From Roridomyces roridus (Eukaryota; Basidiomycota; Agaricomycetes; Agaricales; Mycenaceae), in NCBI GenBank assembly GCA_029378245.1, contig JARKIF010000233.1:1-46248 (forward strand): a stretch of DNA of 46,248 nucleotides. The letters run 5' to 3'. The notes under the pieces were generated by a model. That model searched no databases. It was not told the origin of the DNA and worked only from the letters and a program-made list of their open reading frames with translations. Positions 33,653-44,527 of this stretch are shown here, one piece after another. Made by a program: the position numbers and the translations under genes. How positions within the stretch are numbered: position 1 is the stretch's first letter; each line of letters begins with the position of its first letter.

Positions 33653-35172
33653 CTTTGTGTAGAAAAGAATATCCGAGGATATGTGCCAATTGACTGGGCT
33701 TGGGCGAGCGCATCAACTTCTTCCGAGGCTGTAAACGTATACCACGACATTAGAACCCGTGTTGCATCAGTGAGAAAAGGACTAAAAAGAACCCACACAC
33801 CGTTACTGCAGTGCCGAGTCCGGAGCTGAAAGCGGCCTAGCTGTTCAAATTAGACTCGAGCACATATACATTTCGAATTGGAATCCACTGACTGCTGACA
33901 GACCTGTCCTGAGTGCTCATCGGATGTCTACACTGCAGCTGCAGGACATGTACTTGAAGCGTACTTGGCAATCCATATCAATTGCCGAGAGTTGCTTACC
34001 GTCGCGGGATGATTGGTGGCAGGGCCATGAAAAAGCAAACGAGATCGTCGATGTGCACGATTTCATTCAGCGCAGCAAGATTCAAGAGCGACCAGAGGAT
34101 GTCCACAGTAGAATTGGGTACACACACACTTCAAAGGCATCCGAACCAGTGCGTGTACGACTCTAGAGCAGGAGTGTCGGGTCTTGCCAATATCTTGAAA
34201 GTGAGTTGGAATTGTGATGAGAAGGACTCCGTCTGTGTCCAGGAAAAAGAAACTGCCCTGGCACAAGTATGTTATAGCCGACCTGGAGTCGAACCAGATC
34301 AGTAGCTAAGCCTTCTACAGCTGTCCCCCAAGTAATGCCAGGGCTTGAAGCCTTGAAATAAGCTTTGTCGAATGAACTTAGATCAGGAGTGGTCGCAACG
34401 CTGGGCGGGAAGGTAGTCTGGAGGAGCACCGTGCACAAAATACGCGACAGAGTACCCCATGCTTGTCGGGAGACGAGACTGAATTGCAGGCAATCAGGCG
34501 GGTCCTCGTACGATCAACGATGTTGGAACTAGTTCGGGTGGTAGGGGCGGTCTCGGAGGGAGTGTTCGATGGCCAGGCATCTGAAAGACAAGGAGGGATT
34601 TGGGCGTCATTGACCATTCAATGGAGGCAAGCGGGAGCAGGAGAAGGACCGAGCGGCGGGCGGATACATCGACAGACACGAGAGGGCGGGTGAAATCAGA
34701 GCACGGCGAAACGCTCTCCTCGTCCGATGAGAAGATGACAGTTCTGGTCAAGTGCCAAGTGGTGACAGGTGTTTACACCTCTTTTGATTATGATCACCCT
34801 CTCTTTTCCCGACCACCATCACCATTTCCGCACAACTGGAGCGCCCTGGGTTCTGACGGGCGTTCTTCCTGCATCTCGTTCCAAGGAACACGTGAGAAGA
34901 CGGTGAGAAGACCAACTTTAGCTCCGGATCATCGGCCCTGACCCGCACCCACATCGCAGCGCGAGATCCGGTATTGCCCACTTGTGTTTTTGTCTCTTCT
35001 TCACGTCTTCGATCGGCTTTGTTGTTTTCTACAGTGCTGTTGTCTAGACAGATTCCTTTTGTCCCGAGTCTGGCATAATGTTTCAACAGGACGCCATCCA
35101 TTGTCGGGCACTCGGCGATCGCGAGTCATCTGCCCGAATTTCCATATCTACCTACACGTGGCTTGGAGAACA
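33653..35172. other. Intergenic with a tRNA-like B box
   Basis: No gene supported. On the minus strand GGTTCGACTCC (34295-34285) is an exact B box with a 5-bp T-stem (TCTGG/CCAGG) and a loose A-box-like TGGCATTACTTGG 40 nt upstream. The acceptor arms do not pair, so a tRNA pseudogene is the most that can be said. Confidence 0.4.
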
Positions 35173-36159
35173 ATGGATTTCGCTTCCGACTTACCACTAC
35201 CCATGTCTCTCCCCCGCGAACTCTGCGATCTCATTATCGACTATCTTCACGCTGACCGCGCCGCGCTGGCCGCTTGCGCACTCGTCTGTCGTGCCTGGGT
35301 TCCTGCCAGTCGATTCCATCTTTTCGACCATATCTCCCTCTCCGAAACCACAGGCCGCGCCGCCGTCGTTCTCAACACTCTTTTATCGAACCCTCACGCG
35401 AGTATGGGGCGCTCAGTCAGGTCCCTTGACCTTTTCGACGCCCTTGCACCGATACAAATAACGTACAATCGCGCCCACAAACCACCGGACATTAAACCAC
35501 TCCTCACACTCGTCCCGCACATCGGACGACTAACGCACATCCACACCCTCGCTCTCACCGATCTGCCATTCGACCTCCTCCCATCTGGGTGTTTCCCGCG
35601 TGTCCAACGTCTCATCCTCATCGGTGTGACTGCTGGCCCAGCACTCCTTCGCCTTGCCACGGCGCTCCCTGGGCTCAGGTACGTCGCGATGACGCGCGTG
35701 CTGGCGATTCCCTACCGCCCTTCTTCCAAACTCCCACATAAACAAACAGAGACCCTCGACGATTTGCGCACTGTAACCATCCACGGCTCTTCGATCGCAT
35801 TCATCGGCTTCCTCGCCATCCTCGCACCTGGCACCCGAGCCCTCTCCATAACGGATTTCTTCCCGAGCGAGATACCCTACCTCGTGGCGTACCTCAGCGA
35901 GCTGACGGCTCCGCTCGTGCGGCTGGAGATTCAGGTTGGTGCGTGGGTGGCTTCGAAAGAATGGGGAGAGTTTGCGAGGGCGGTGGGGATCGAGACATAT
36001 GTCGTCTTCCGGATTCATGTAGCCGTACCCGCGGGAGAGGGTCCGATTGCGGAGGAGGCGATGTTCCGTGATCAATTTGGGCAGTTGGATGAGTTGGGGA
36101 TGCTGGATATTGTCACGACGTTTGAGGAGGTGGATTTTGATGGTGGGGTCGAGGAGTAG
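35173..36159 (+). CDS. F-box protein
   Basis: Single exon, 328 residues from the ATG at 35173. The frame is open farther upstream to an ATG at 34984, but the added residues are not conserved-looking, and the F-box starts just after MDFASDLPLPMS. The F-box (about residues 13-50) reads LPRELCDLIIDYLHAD, then ALAACALVCRAWVPASR and HLFDHIS, the usual L-P-E-L / L-C-W spacing for SKP1 binding. The rest is Leu-rich with weakly repeated segments (GRLTHIHTLALTDLPFD, FPRVQRLILIGVTAG, LPGLRYVAM) resembling irregular leucine-rich repeats, followed by an acidic tail (EEVDFDGGVEE). Expected role: substrate adaptor of an SCF ubiquitin ligase. Mushrooms have large, fast-evolving sets of such genes; the target is unknown. 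Confidence 0.85.
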   Translation: MDFASDLPLPMSLPRELCDLIIDYLHADRAALAACALVCRAWVPASRFHLFDHISLSETTGRAAVVLNTLLSNPHASMGRSVRSLDLFDALAPIQITYNRAHKPPDIKPLLTLVPHIGRLTHIHTLALTDLPFDLLPSGCFPRVQRLILIGVTAGPALLRLATALPGLRYVAMTRVLAIPYRPSSKLPHKQTETLDDLRTVTIHGSSIAFIGFLAILAPGTRALSITDFFPSEIPYLVAYLSELTAPLVRLEIQVGAWVASKEWGEFARAVGIETYVVFRIHVAVPAGEGPIAEEAMFRDQFGQLDELGMLDIVTTFEEVDFDGGVEE

Positions 36160-36791
36160 GTTACTTTGTCGGCGTGTTGAATGTGGACTCTCATACCCGC
36201 AATTAGCTTTTGAATAGTACTTAATGGGATCTTGCTCTACGCTAGCACTGGTCTTGTTGCGGTCACTTCGCTTGTGGCTCCGGATCAAAGCTCTCCATCA
36301 ATGATCTAACCAAGCCCGACCAAAGCGAAAAACGTGCTTCCTTTTTGCCTCCTTCCACCAGTCCTTTTGGCCCAAATACGCTATGCCCCCTCCTGCCATT
36401 CCAAAGTGTCCGCTCGAGACTGATCCCATCAATTATTGATGGAAGTGATCAACGGCACCTCTTGGCTGGCAACAGTAGTAGCTCTCAATATCTTCCACAA
36501 TGAGCAAATTTGATGCGATCACTGATATTGATGGCATCTGATTAACAGCCGAATGCTGTCTATCATTTTTTCTGATTTTTTTTTCATCTTTTTCCGATGA
36601 GAAACGGTCGAGATATCACTGACTTGCTGGTTAAGGCAATGGCGGGCCCGCCATCAGGGCGAGAGGTGGGCTGATGTGATACTTTTTTTTTTTTGTCCGG
36701 ACTTTGGCCAGCCATACAGGGACTTGGCAGGAAAAGACTTGCCACCTTGTTCTTTGGCATTTCTTGAGCTTTCTTGAGCACTTTGGTCAGC
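36160..36791. other. Intergenic, T-rich tracts
   Basis: 3' flank of the F-box gene, then non-coding DNA with T-runs (36566-36596, 36681-36693). Nothing else seen. Confidence 0.4.
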
Positions 36792-36799
36792 CATAGGCA

Positions 36800-37430
36800 T
36801 AGGGATGCACACCGTACCCGTGTCAACCCGTTTGACGGCCGTCCGTACACGGGTACGTACCCGTACCCGTCGGGCCCTTCCCCGAAAAAATATACGGGAC
36901 GGGTACGGGACGGCAACACTGCCGTCCGTCCCGTCAATCCCACAGATTGACGGGCCGTCTACGGGTTGGCATCCGTGATGGTCGGATCAGAGGTATTTTT
37001 GACCGGAATCTGTTGAGCCGGTGGTGGGAAGACCGGCGCAAGCAGGTGTTGACAATGTGCTTTGGATCCGAGGGCACTATCAGCCTCTTATCAGCTGATT
37101 GATGGGACATCTGACCCCAAATGTACATCAAATCATCGTCAACAGTGGTGAACTCTTGGGTGGCTCACCAGAATAAGATGTATTGACATTGGCAATATGT
37201 ATAGAGAGCACTACAACAATGCAAGATAGTTTTCACAGTTCAAATGTGAGCACTTTGATGAGATTCGTACGGGACCCGTCTTTTGACGGCCCGTACCCGT
37301 CAATTTTGCCGTCCCGTCCCGTCGGACCCATTGAAATGTGAAAAAGATGGCCGTATTTTTGACGGCCCGTAACCGTCGAAAGCCGTAAGATTGACGGCCG
37401 TCACCCGTAGACGGGCGGTGTTCATCCCTA
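36800..37430. mobile_element. hAT-type MITE, complete, 8-bp TSD
   Basis: It starts TAGGGATGCACACCG at 36800 and ends CGGTGTTCATCCCTA at 37430 (inverted with one mismatch). CATAGGCA flanks both sides (36792-36799 and 37431-37438). Both subterminal zones are dense in CCCGTACCCG, GACGGGCCGT and GTCCCGTCC words (36820-36970 and 37265-37415). 631 bp, no coding. Same layout as 6981-7712 but a different word set, so a separate subfamily. Confidence 0.85.
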
Positions 37431-37448
37431 CATAGGCAAACCAAACGA

Positions 37449-37502
37449 AACCCTTCCACCTAGAAGGGCGACACGACTATATGTCACCCTTCTAGCTGGA
37501 AG
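37449..37502. repeat. Near-perfect palindrome (hairpin)
   Basis: CCCTTCCACCTAGAAGGG and CCCTTCTAGCTGGAAGGG form 18-nt arms with one mismatch around a short GTGACA/TGTCAC-like centre. It lies just outside the MITE at 36800-37430. Confidence 0.6.
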
Positions 37503-37949
37503 GGGTACTTGGGCTCATTAGGTGATTAGTGGTCACCACTTCATTGACCAAGGGCTTCACAACCAACCCATTTGAGAGCAGATTTTTGGGCCCAGAATTG
37601 CTCAACAGACATCAAATCATCATCCAGTCCAATTTCCAGCTGCACCTGCCTCATTGAGTCCAGGTAAAAGATCAAACACACAGATTTGACAGAAACCAGA
37701 TTTTAAAATGGATCACTTTCATTTTTGTGATCGCTCTGCTACAGCAAGGAGAGGGTCAGGTGACTCAATATTTTATGGGTATATACTAGACCCTGTAAGC
37801 TTCCTTTGGAGACCTTAACATTGCCCAGAAGTGGTGTGGCTGTGAAGCAATGGATCAAACAATTTCGAACCACGTGTGATCCATTACTTTTTCCGAGTCA
37901 GTGTACATACAAGTTAGATAACATTCAGTGCCATGCTCCCACTCTCAAC

Positions 37950-39414
37950 TCAGTCCTTCATATTCAGCACCACCCGCCCCGCAACAGTCCCATTCTGCAT
38001 CCCTTCGTACGTGCTGTTTCGCCCTTCGTGTCAGCTATCCCAGTCCACCCACTCAGCACTGGGTTACTCACCTCTCCAAATCGCCCAACTCCTTGAGCTC
38101 AAAATGGCACTTGACGTCCCCCCTCGCGGCAATATCGAGCGCCTCGACGGCGTCTTGGCGGTTGCCTACGTAGGATCCGTGGATGTTGATGCTCTACAAC
38201 GGGACGCGGTGAGTCTGCAATTGCACCTCCACAAGCGAATAGAGACTGACCTTGAAAACCGTGAAAAATATACTCGAATCGAAAGTAGCTGTGCCGGGGA
38301 GTCCGACGGCCATGAGCGTGCCACCCGCGCGGAGGTACGATACGGCTTGTTCGTACCCCGCGCCCTGAGTACCAGAGCGCATCAGTATCCGTGATGGATG
38401 AGACAGACCAGGAGGAATAGCTCACCGAAGTAGCGGTGATGACGGCAGCGTGCGCTCCTTCGCCGCCGTGAGGGCTTTGATCTCTTTGACGATATTCTAT
38501 GTGCATCACGGTGAGTCTACGTTCGTAGACGACGGGGAAATTGACTGACCTTGGACTCTTTAAAGTCGATCCACGCCTCAGCGCCGAGCGAGAGACAGAG
38601 CTTCTTCTTGGCTGCGCCCGTGTCGATGGCGATGACTCTCAGGCCGCAAGTGCGAGCGTATTGTACGGCTACGGATGGTAAGTCGAAGAATACCCAAGAA
38701 TCTCAACACGAACCTAGATGCCCCAACCCGCCACCAGCTCCGGGAAGAACGATCCAGTCGCCCGCTGCGGTGTTGCTGTACTTGATGGCGCGGTACGTGG
38801 TAACACCCTTTGAAATGCGTCGGTGAGCAATCGAAATATGTACGTTGAATGGGAACTCACTGCACACAAAATACTCGCGGCGGCATTGCTGTCGAAACCC
38901 TCCGGGATGGGCGTGACGTGGTTCACATACGAGACGACGTATTGCGCAAATGTGCCGTCGACGGTAACCCGCTGAGTTTGGCCTCGGGGCAATCTATAGC
39001 CGCGTTAGAAACGGTCCAAGAAGGACAGGAATAAACAACGCACTCTGCTCCCTCCCCTTGCGGCAATGCTCGCAGTTCAAGCACGAATCGGCGAGCCACT
39101 TGATTCCGATGCGGTCACCGAGCTTGACAGGGCAGTGGCCCGTATTGTTGCCGATGGCCACGATGATACCGACGCCTTCGTGGCCTCCGATGAGTGGGGT
39201 GTTGGCTGCGACGGGCCAGTCGCCGAGAGCGGCGTGTAGATCTGCAGTCGTTATGAGCTGTGATTTTCAAGGAGAAGAGGAAAAGGAACACACCGGTATG
39301 ACAAACGCCTGTACACTCCAGCTTGACGAGACACTCGCCCGGGGCGAGCTCGGCTTGCGTCTTCACAGGGTGGTCAGTCTTGATCTTGATCTTGGCGCCC
39401 CAGCTGGTACAGTA
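37950..39414 (-). pseudogene. Zinc alcohol dehydrogenase (ADH1-like), frameshifted and lacking its first exon
   Basis: Exons read from 39414 down: WGAKIKIKTDHPVKT, ELAPGECLVKLECTGVCHT (catalytic Cys, His), then LGDWPVAANTPLIGGHEGVG, GIKWLADSCLNCEHC and EQNC (structural zinc Cys ligands). The coenzyme domain has DWIVLPGAGGGLGHL, then [55 protein letters not shown], and a last exon starting 38013 that ends RVVLNMKD at 37950. Introns are about 50 nt. Two joins fail by one base: PEAKLSG to TVDGTFAQY near 38963-38972, and EIKALT to GGEGAHAAVITATS near 38465. The usual first ~20 residues are missing; only a CTGTACCAG acceptor-like site stands upstream. Enzymes of this type reduce aldehydes or oxidise alcohols with NAD. 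Either a recent pseudogene or assembly indels. Confidence 0.8.
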
Positions 39415-41240
39415 AATGTTTTGCAAAAAACCACACTATGTAATAGACAGCTATTTTGCAAAGTGTCCAACTAGTTGGCGTACAGCCGCCGGAGAGCCTA
39501 TATATGGCATATATGGCTCGGGAATCACTGCAGGTATCAGGCCTTCACTGGATTTCTGATATAGATAATCAACCATCAATCCCAACTGCAACCCATCAGA
39601 ATGCACACATCCGGCATACATGGCACCATCATTGCATCAAAAAATCAAAGTTGTAGAGCTGATTCACGGCTACAGGAGCTGTCAACATATGTTTTAGCTC
39701 AAAATGCTTGGTTGGCCTGAAAAATGCAAATACTTTTTCAAACCAGAGTCCTTTTCAACTAGTTCCAATATAAAGTGTCTCAAAAGTATATTGAAGTCAT
39801 CTGCCAATCATATACTCACATTTGCTGGGAGGAGACGGGTGTTTGAATGGACTGGGTTATTATAAGGGAAGATTCCAGTTGAGCCCATGGATACAACCTC
39901 CCGCACATGTCATATTGTGCTTTGTCTACTTGTATAGTGCTCTTTCTATTTGATCCCCTTTTGCTGGAGCTCCCGGGTTCAATCCCCTCCTCTCTTTTTT
40001 CTGTTCTTTTTATTGGATATGAGCCCAAACCATCTCTCAACTACACAGATTTGAGTGAAAGCTAAAATTCTAGTATGGTCTTTTGCAAAAGACCTACTGT
40101 ATCTAGTGTGGCGCCGGGTCGGGTGGAGACGACGCGGCTTTTCTGACGTGCGAGGGTGATAGTGAACGACATTCTTGTAGGGTGAGTGACTCTCAATCGC
40201 TCTCACTTGGTCTCACTTTATACGTGCTTACCCCAGATTCGGCGGCTTCTCGATTACCCCGCCCGTTGCCCCGCAACTTATTGAATGAGAAAAACATTTG
40301 ACTGAATGTGTCGGGCAGATATGTAAAATTTATCGGGTTTGTCAGAATCTCTCCTTTGGGGCCATGCGACGGGATTTCAAGCGGTTTGGCGCGCCCCAAT
40401 CAATTTTACGATCGAATCCAGCGGCGTCTTCAACTTCTGCTGTGAGGCCAGCGTCGAGCACGATTTTGTTCTTCGAGGGGTCATTTGTCTCCTGGTACCA
40501 CCGGAACAGGAAGTCTACGGAATTATTATTTGGCAGTTGCTGTCGCGGCCCCGCATACGCACTTTGATCGCGCACCCCGCAGCAGCTGACCACTGGACGG
40601 TTGATCCGCTTCTTGTCCTCTTCCTGGCAGTCCCACAAAGGTTTTTGTAAGCGCCTCGCGCTTCTAACCTAACCTAATCTAACCTATTTTCAAGGGAAAA
40701 GTTCCCATACACTACTAGGCCTTCGTCTGCGCGGACACGAGACAAAGTTGGACACCAGATCGATTTGGCAGCGATGGATTGGCGATGGATCACCCGGTCT
40801 CGTGACGTGGCTGTGCTCGATCTGGCCTTTCCTCTCATCGTCATCGCTCGTCGGTTTGCCTCGGTGCGCCAGGCCGCCGGCAGATCGTCGCTACGTGACC
40901 GACGTATTCCTGGAAGGTGGTATAAATATCCTTCTCCAAAATCGGAGCTTTATACTCATTCCACTGATGAACACTTTCTGAATCAGCGACGTAGCCAATC
41001 AGGCTCTTACCAGTGGCATTCTCACCAAGATGGCACAGCGGCTTGGCTGTGACTGTATCTGATCGAGTAGGAACAAAACTGATGAACATTTGGGTCGTTG
41101 TACACCACATGCAGCGCCTGGGAGCACATCTGTCAGATCCACAGCCGCGACAGATTCCAAGGTTATGTACCGGCCTTTCTTCCCTCCCTTCCCCTCCATC
41201 CCCCGCGCCCACTCATGGCTGGTTCCACCCCTCTTCGCAA
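39415..41240. other. Unassigned stretch upstream of ADH
   Basis: No gene supported. At 39931-40000 an A-box-like TGTATAGTGCTC, a B box GGGTTCAATCCC (39975-39986) and a T6 run (39995-40000) suggest a tRNA-derived SINE remnant on the plus strand. A short AACCTAACCTAATCTAACCT repeat lies at about 40665-40684. A minus-strand frame at 40342-40638 has fair composition but no family resemblance. Confidence 0.4.
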
Positions 41241-41720
41241 GTGATCGTCGACGACACCGACCCATCCATTCAGTACAACACTACAGACCAATGGATCCTC
41301 ACCGACATACAGAATCTGAACGATGGGAATTTCGGGGCTCAGTATGACCGGTACATCGCACTGCCACGACTTCAAGCAAGCACAGAGTTCAGCTTTAGCT
41401 TCACCGGTGTGCATTACGACCCCTTGGCTTGAATCGCACTGAGTTGGCCCCTTGTGATGAGGCACCACCATTTCGGTCCAAGGCAAACCTCGACATGATC
41501 ACCGACCACACCAACCAATGCCACGGATCCGCCTGGCAGTGTCTCGTCGACGGGGAAACTAATTCCGAACAGCACGTTCTCGTTGCCGGAGAGCCAATTG
41601 GCCGCTCTGTTCCATAGGTACACTGGCACCGGAGGGAACACGTTTTGACGGTGCAAGTCCAGTAGCAGAGGAGGCCTTTCTTTCTGGATAGTTTGGTGTA
41701 CACCGCCCGTACCAGGGGCA
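41241..41720 (+). pseudogene. Relic of a basidiomycete VDDTDPxIxY-type surface/membrane protein gene
   Basis: It begins VIVDDTDPSIQYNTTD, QWILTDIQNLNDGNFG, then FSFSFTG, a motif order recurrent in mushroom single-pass membrane proteins with a beta-sandwich ectodomain. After a possible intron (41408-41457) come TTISVQG, a one-base frame change, SAWQCLVDGETNSEQ, a TAG at 41615-41617, then HVLTVQVQ, a second TAG at about 41663-41665, and PFFLDSLVYTA. The expected membrane helix and tail are missing. Frame change plus two stops indicate a dead gene. Confidence 0.6.
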
Positions 41721-41999
41721 GTATTTCCGTCTGCGGTGTGATATACCCCGACCGGGACCCTGCGCTCACTGATAGTCGGGTAAGTGGAAGGAGGCGGGGG
41801 AGCAGGTGACGCAATACCTGGAGCGTCGGTGACGCTGGAGTTCCATGGTGCGTCCCTCAGATTCGCTTCATTTCGCAACCAAAGATGAATATCCAGAACC
41901 TCCGCCCGACTCTCATCGGCCACACATCCAATTCATTCCCTCCAAACGCGAGCTCGGGCAGATACTCGTAGACGGCGCAGGACGACACCCTTGTCCACC

Positions 42000-42490
42000 A
42001 AAATAATGCATTAAGTGGGTTGTAACCCATGTCGCGATTGCATTTAAACCAGGGATAGGCTCAAAGGCCAATCCGGGCCTCTACGGGTAAAACCGGGAAC
42101 CCCGCGGCTCCGCCGGCATACATGCTATCTATCGGCACCCGCGGCCTGCAGTTAACCCGTGGGAACCACTATCTGGCCAGAATAACCTGCCATCTTTTAA
42201 CGCGTTGAATGATCGATCACGCATTAAGCTACCCCGGGACTCCACGCGACAAACGGCAATCGTTGCCCACATTTAACCGCGACAAACCGTACTAAAAAAA
42301 AAAAAGGAAAGAGATGTGCAGGAAAAAACGTGACCGCAGATTTAACGCGTCAGACGACTACTTGGACGCCATAAATCACCCCGTAGATTAACGCGTGAAA
42401 TGCAATGCTGACCAATAAAAAAAGAGGTAAATCTATTTAACGCGTTAAATCTACTTCAACGCGTTAAATTCACCCCGGCATTTGTAGCTA
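42000..42490. repeat. TTTAACGCG iteron cluster (left end of a large element?)
   Basis: Many copies of TTTAACGCG / CGCGTTAAAT and shorter TTAACxCG words occur (42043, 42190, 42270, 42340, 42385, 42435-42470), with an A12 run near 42294. Related words return at 46145-46248 in inverted order. This looks like one subterminal zone of a transposon whose other end lies beyond the window. Confidence 0.5.
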
Positions 42491-42530
42491 ATCGTCCACC
42501 CCGCCCATCAGCAGCTCCTCCTCGCTGATG

Positions 42531-43082
42531 TTACCCGGCCATCGCTACCTCCCCATCCGACAGCGGCACCACCTTCCTCCTCTTCAGTGACGGCTGGAAA
42601 CGCATACGGCAATGGGAGGAGTGCTGCAGAGCGTTTCCGCGCCTGACCTCAACGAAGAGGGGCAGCGGTACAATCTCACCCGTCGCTCCTGCCCTATACA
42701 ACACACGCAGCCAAACGCGGACACCACCCTCGCATGCCTCTCCCCTCACACCAACCTCGGTATGCCTCAACGACCACCCGGAGCAGTGCAACGCTAAAGA
42801 AGCCGTACATGCAGTCCGGGCGTCTGGGAGGGGGGTGGTGGCGGGTGGTGGCGGGTGCGAAAAGGCAGATCTGCATGTAGGCGACGGAGTGGATGTGACG
42901 GTGTGGTCGATGCGGACACCACGTCGGTGGTAAACAAAGACGATACGGCACGAGGTGACGGACGGGCAGCGTGCGAGGATGCATAGGGGATCGAGTAGCT
43001 GGGGCTCATGAGTTGGAGGCGGCAAAGATGAATGAGGCGTGCACGAGAACGTTCGGCTGGACGGTGCATATCTAAGCAGCAA
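42531..43082 (-). CDS. Open frame of 183 codons, unrecognised
   Basis: Long minus-strand frame, Ser/Pro/Thr-rich, ending HCRMRFQPSLKRRKVVPLSD. It lies just inside the iteron cluster. No motif, and low-complexity composition, so it may be chance in GC-rich DNA or cargo of the putative element. Confidence 0.25.
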   Translation of the reverse strand: MLLRYAPSSRTFSCTPHSSLPPPTHEPQLLDPLCILARCPSVTSCRIVFVYHRRGVRIDHTVTSTPSPTCRSAFSHPPPPATTPLPDARTACTASLALHCSGWSLRHTEVGVRGEACEGGVRVWLRVLYRAGATGEIVPLPLFVEVRRGNALQHSSHCRMRFQPSLKRRKVVPLSDGEVAMAG

Positions 43083-43178
43083 AATGTCAGGGTGGATTCA
43101 ATTCAATGGGAATGAGCGCGGACAGACGCGGCTTGGGAGTCCCAGGGGCGAGTCTCTTGCCTGCGATTTACAGCGTGC

Positions 43179-43199
43179 GAGGGAGGGAGGGAGGGAGGG
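43179..43199 (+). repeat. (GAGG)n microsatellite
   Basis: About five tandem GAGG units. Confidence 0.8.
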
Positions 43200-43499
43200 A
43201 CGAAATGGGTACACACCATTGTGTGGTTGGCGGCTTGACGCAATGAACTGTGATGTGGCATCTAGAAAGTCGTAGAAAACAGCTAGGAACGGCAGAAAAC
43301 GGGAGGAGAGAGTGGCGGGGAGTCGGGCCCTGCTCTGTGGTGGGAATCGGGCCCGTAAGATGGGAGGGTGGGTGTTGGATGAGTGTATCAATCTGTAGCC
43401 CCAAGTGTACGCACAGTGGCTACCTTGGGACGGCGGAAATGGCATAATCTGGCCTGTATTGCATTCATGGCTCAAGGCAGAGAGAGGGCGAGGTGACAC

Positions 43500-43702
43500 G
43501 AGCGCAATCTAGTGCCTGTGAGGGCAAGAATGGAGCCGTACATGTCGGCGACGCACCTGCGGAATGCCACGTCATCCAGCTCCCGGTCCTCCCTACAATG
43601 CAGTCCAAAGCTTGAGGGGTCCATCTCCATCGTATACAACGTGAATTGAGCGAGTTGTCGTCCATCTGGATGGGAGAGGAAGTGGAGGAATCGTGGTGGC
43701 AA
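43500..43702 (-). CDS. Short coding-like segment, unrecognised
   Basis: The minus-strand frame reads LAQFTLYTMEMDPSSFGLHC, then ELDDVAFRRCVADMYGSIL. Composition is more protein-like than the surroundings, but the start and continuation are unclear. It may be one exon of a gene or a captured fragment inside the putative large element. Confidence 0.25.
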
Positions 43703-44527
43703 AGAGAGAAAACGTGGTCACATGATGCATCAACAAAGCAAGATGTGGCCGCTCGAGCGCGTTTTACGGTGTTCTCTCTCACTTTTATGATTATCTTTTG
43801 CTTTAAGTTGTGTGTTAAGGATGCAGAACAACTCTATGAGCACCTCCTTGCGTACACCGGGCCCCGGAAAGCGACTAGATTACAAAAAATCCCAAATATC
43901 TACATTGCCACGATTTTGTGTAGGCAGAATCCGTCGCTGGAGCCCCACAAGAACTTGGTTGAGGTTAGATTGTGTACCTTCAGTTTGGGAACGACTGAGA
44001 TTTAAGAGCTGAAGAGCCTAGGGGCGAGACAAGACTCAGGCTGAATCCCTTCGGCAGACTGTAGTGAAACTCTGCTCTTTGGCTGCCCCTCGACCACGGT
44101 AGGCACATTCCAAGGGAATAGAACAGACACTTCTTTGAGACGAATAGAGCCGCCGCTCGTTCTTCCGGCACAAATCTTGCAGACGAATGGATGTACATAC
44201 TTTAGTGAGTTTGGGAAACAGTCAGGCCGCCATGCATTTGAAGAATGCCTCGAGACGCCGGACATTTCTCAGGAGACAGTTTGCAGTGTGAAAGCCACGG
44301 GTCAGAAGTACCATTTCAAGTTGGGCCCAAGTTATACAATGTGTGAACATGGAGGTAGAGAAGGCGGAGTGGTGATCCAGTCCAAATGTCAATACGGATC
44401 GAGCTGGCAATATCAGTTCCCGACAAAAATTAAATGATGATTTAAATCCTACCGTCTTCCACATCCACTCGTTCGTCCCAGATTTTATTCTGTGGATGCA
44501 TGGATACAATACCTACTCGAAAAAAAT

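Noticed and set aside
34262..34360. A functional tRNA gene at the exact B box
   Set aside because: The T-stem is good, but the acceptor arms do not pair and the anticodon stem has only four pairs with a nine-base loop.
34984..35172. Longer start for the F-box protein
   Set aside because: The extra 63 residues are Cys/Arg-rich leader-like sequence, and the F-box consensus begins right after the ATG at 35173.
40665..40684. Interstitial telomere-like repeat
   Set aside because: Units are AACCTAACCTAATC, not TTAGGG/CCCTAA, and too few.
41414..41923. 169-codon minus-strand frame
   Set aside because: It is the antisense of the decayed VDDTDP gene, whose plus-strand motifs are recognisable.
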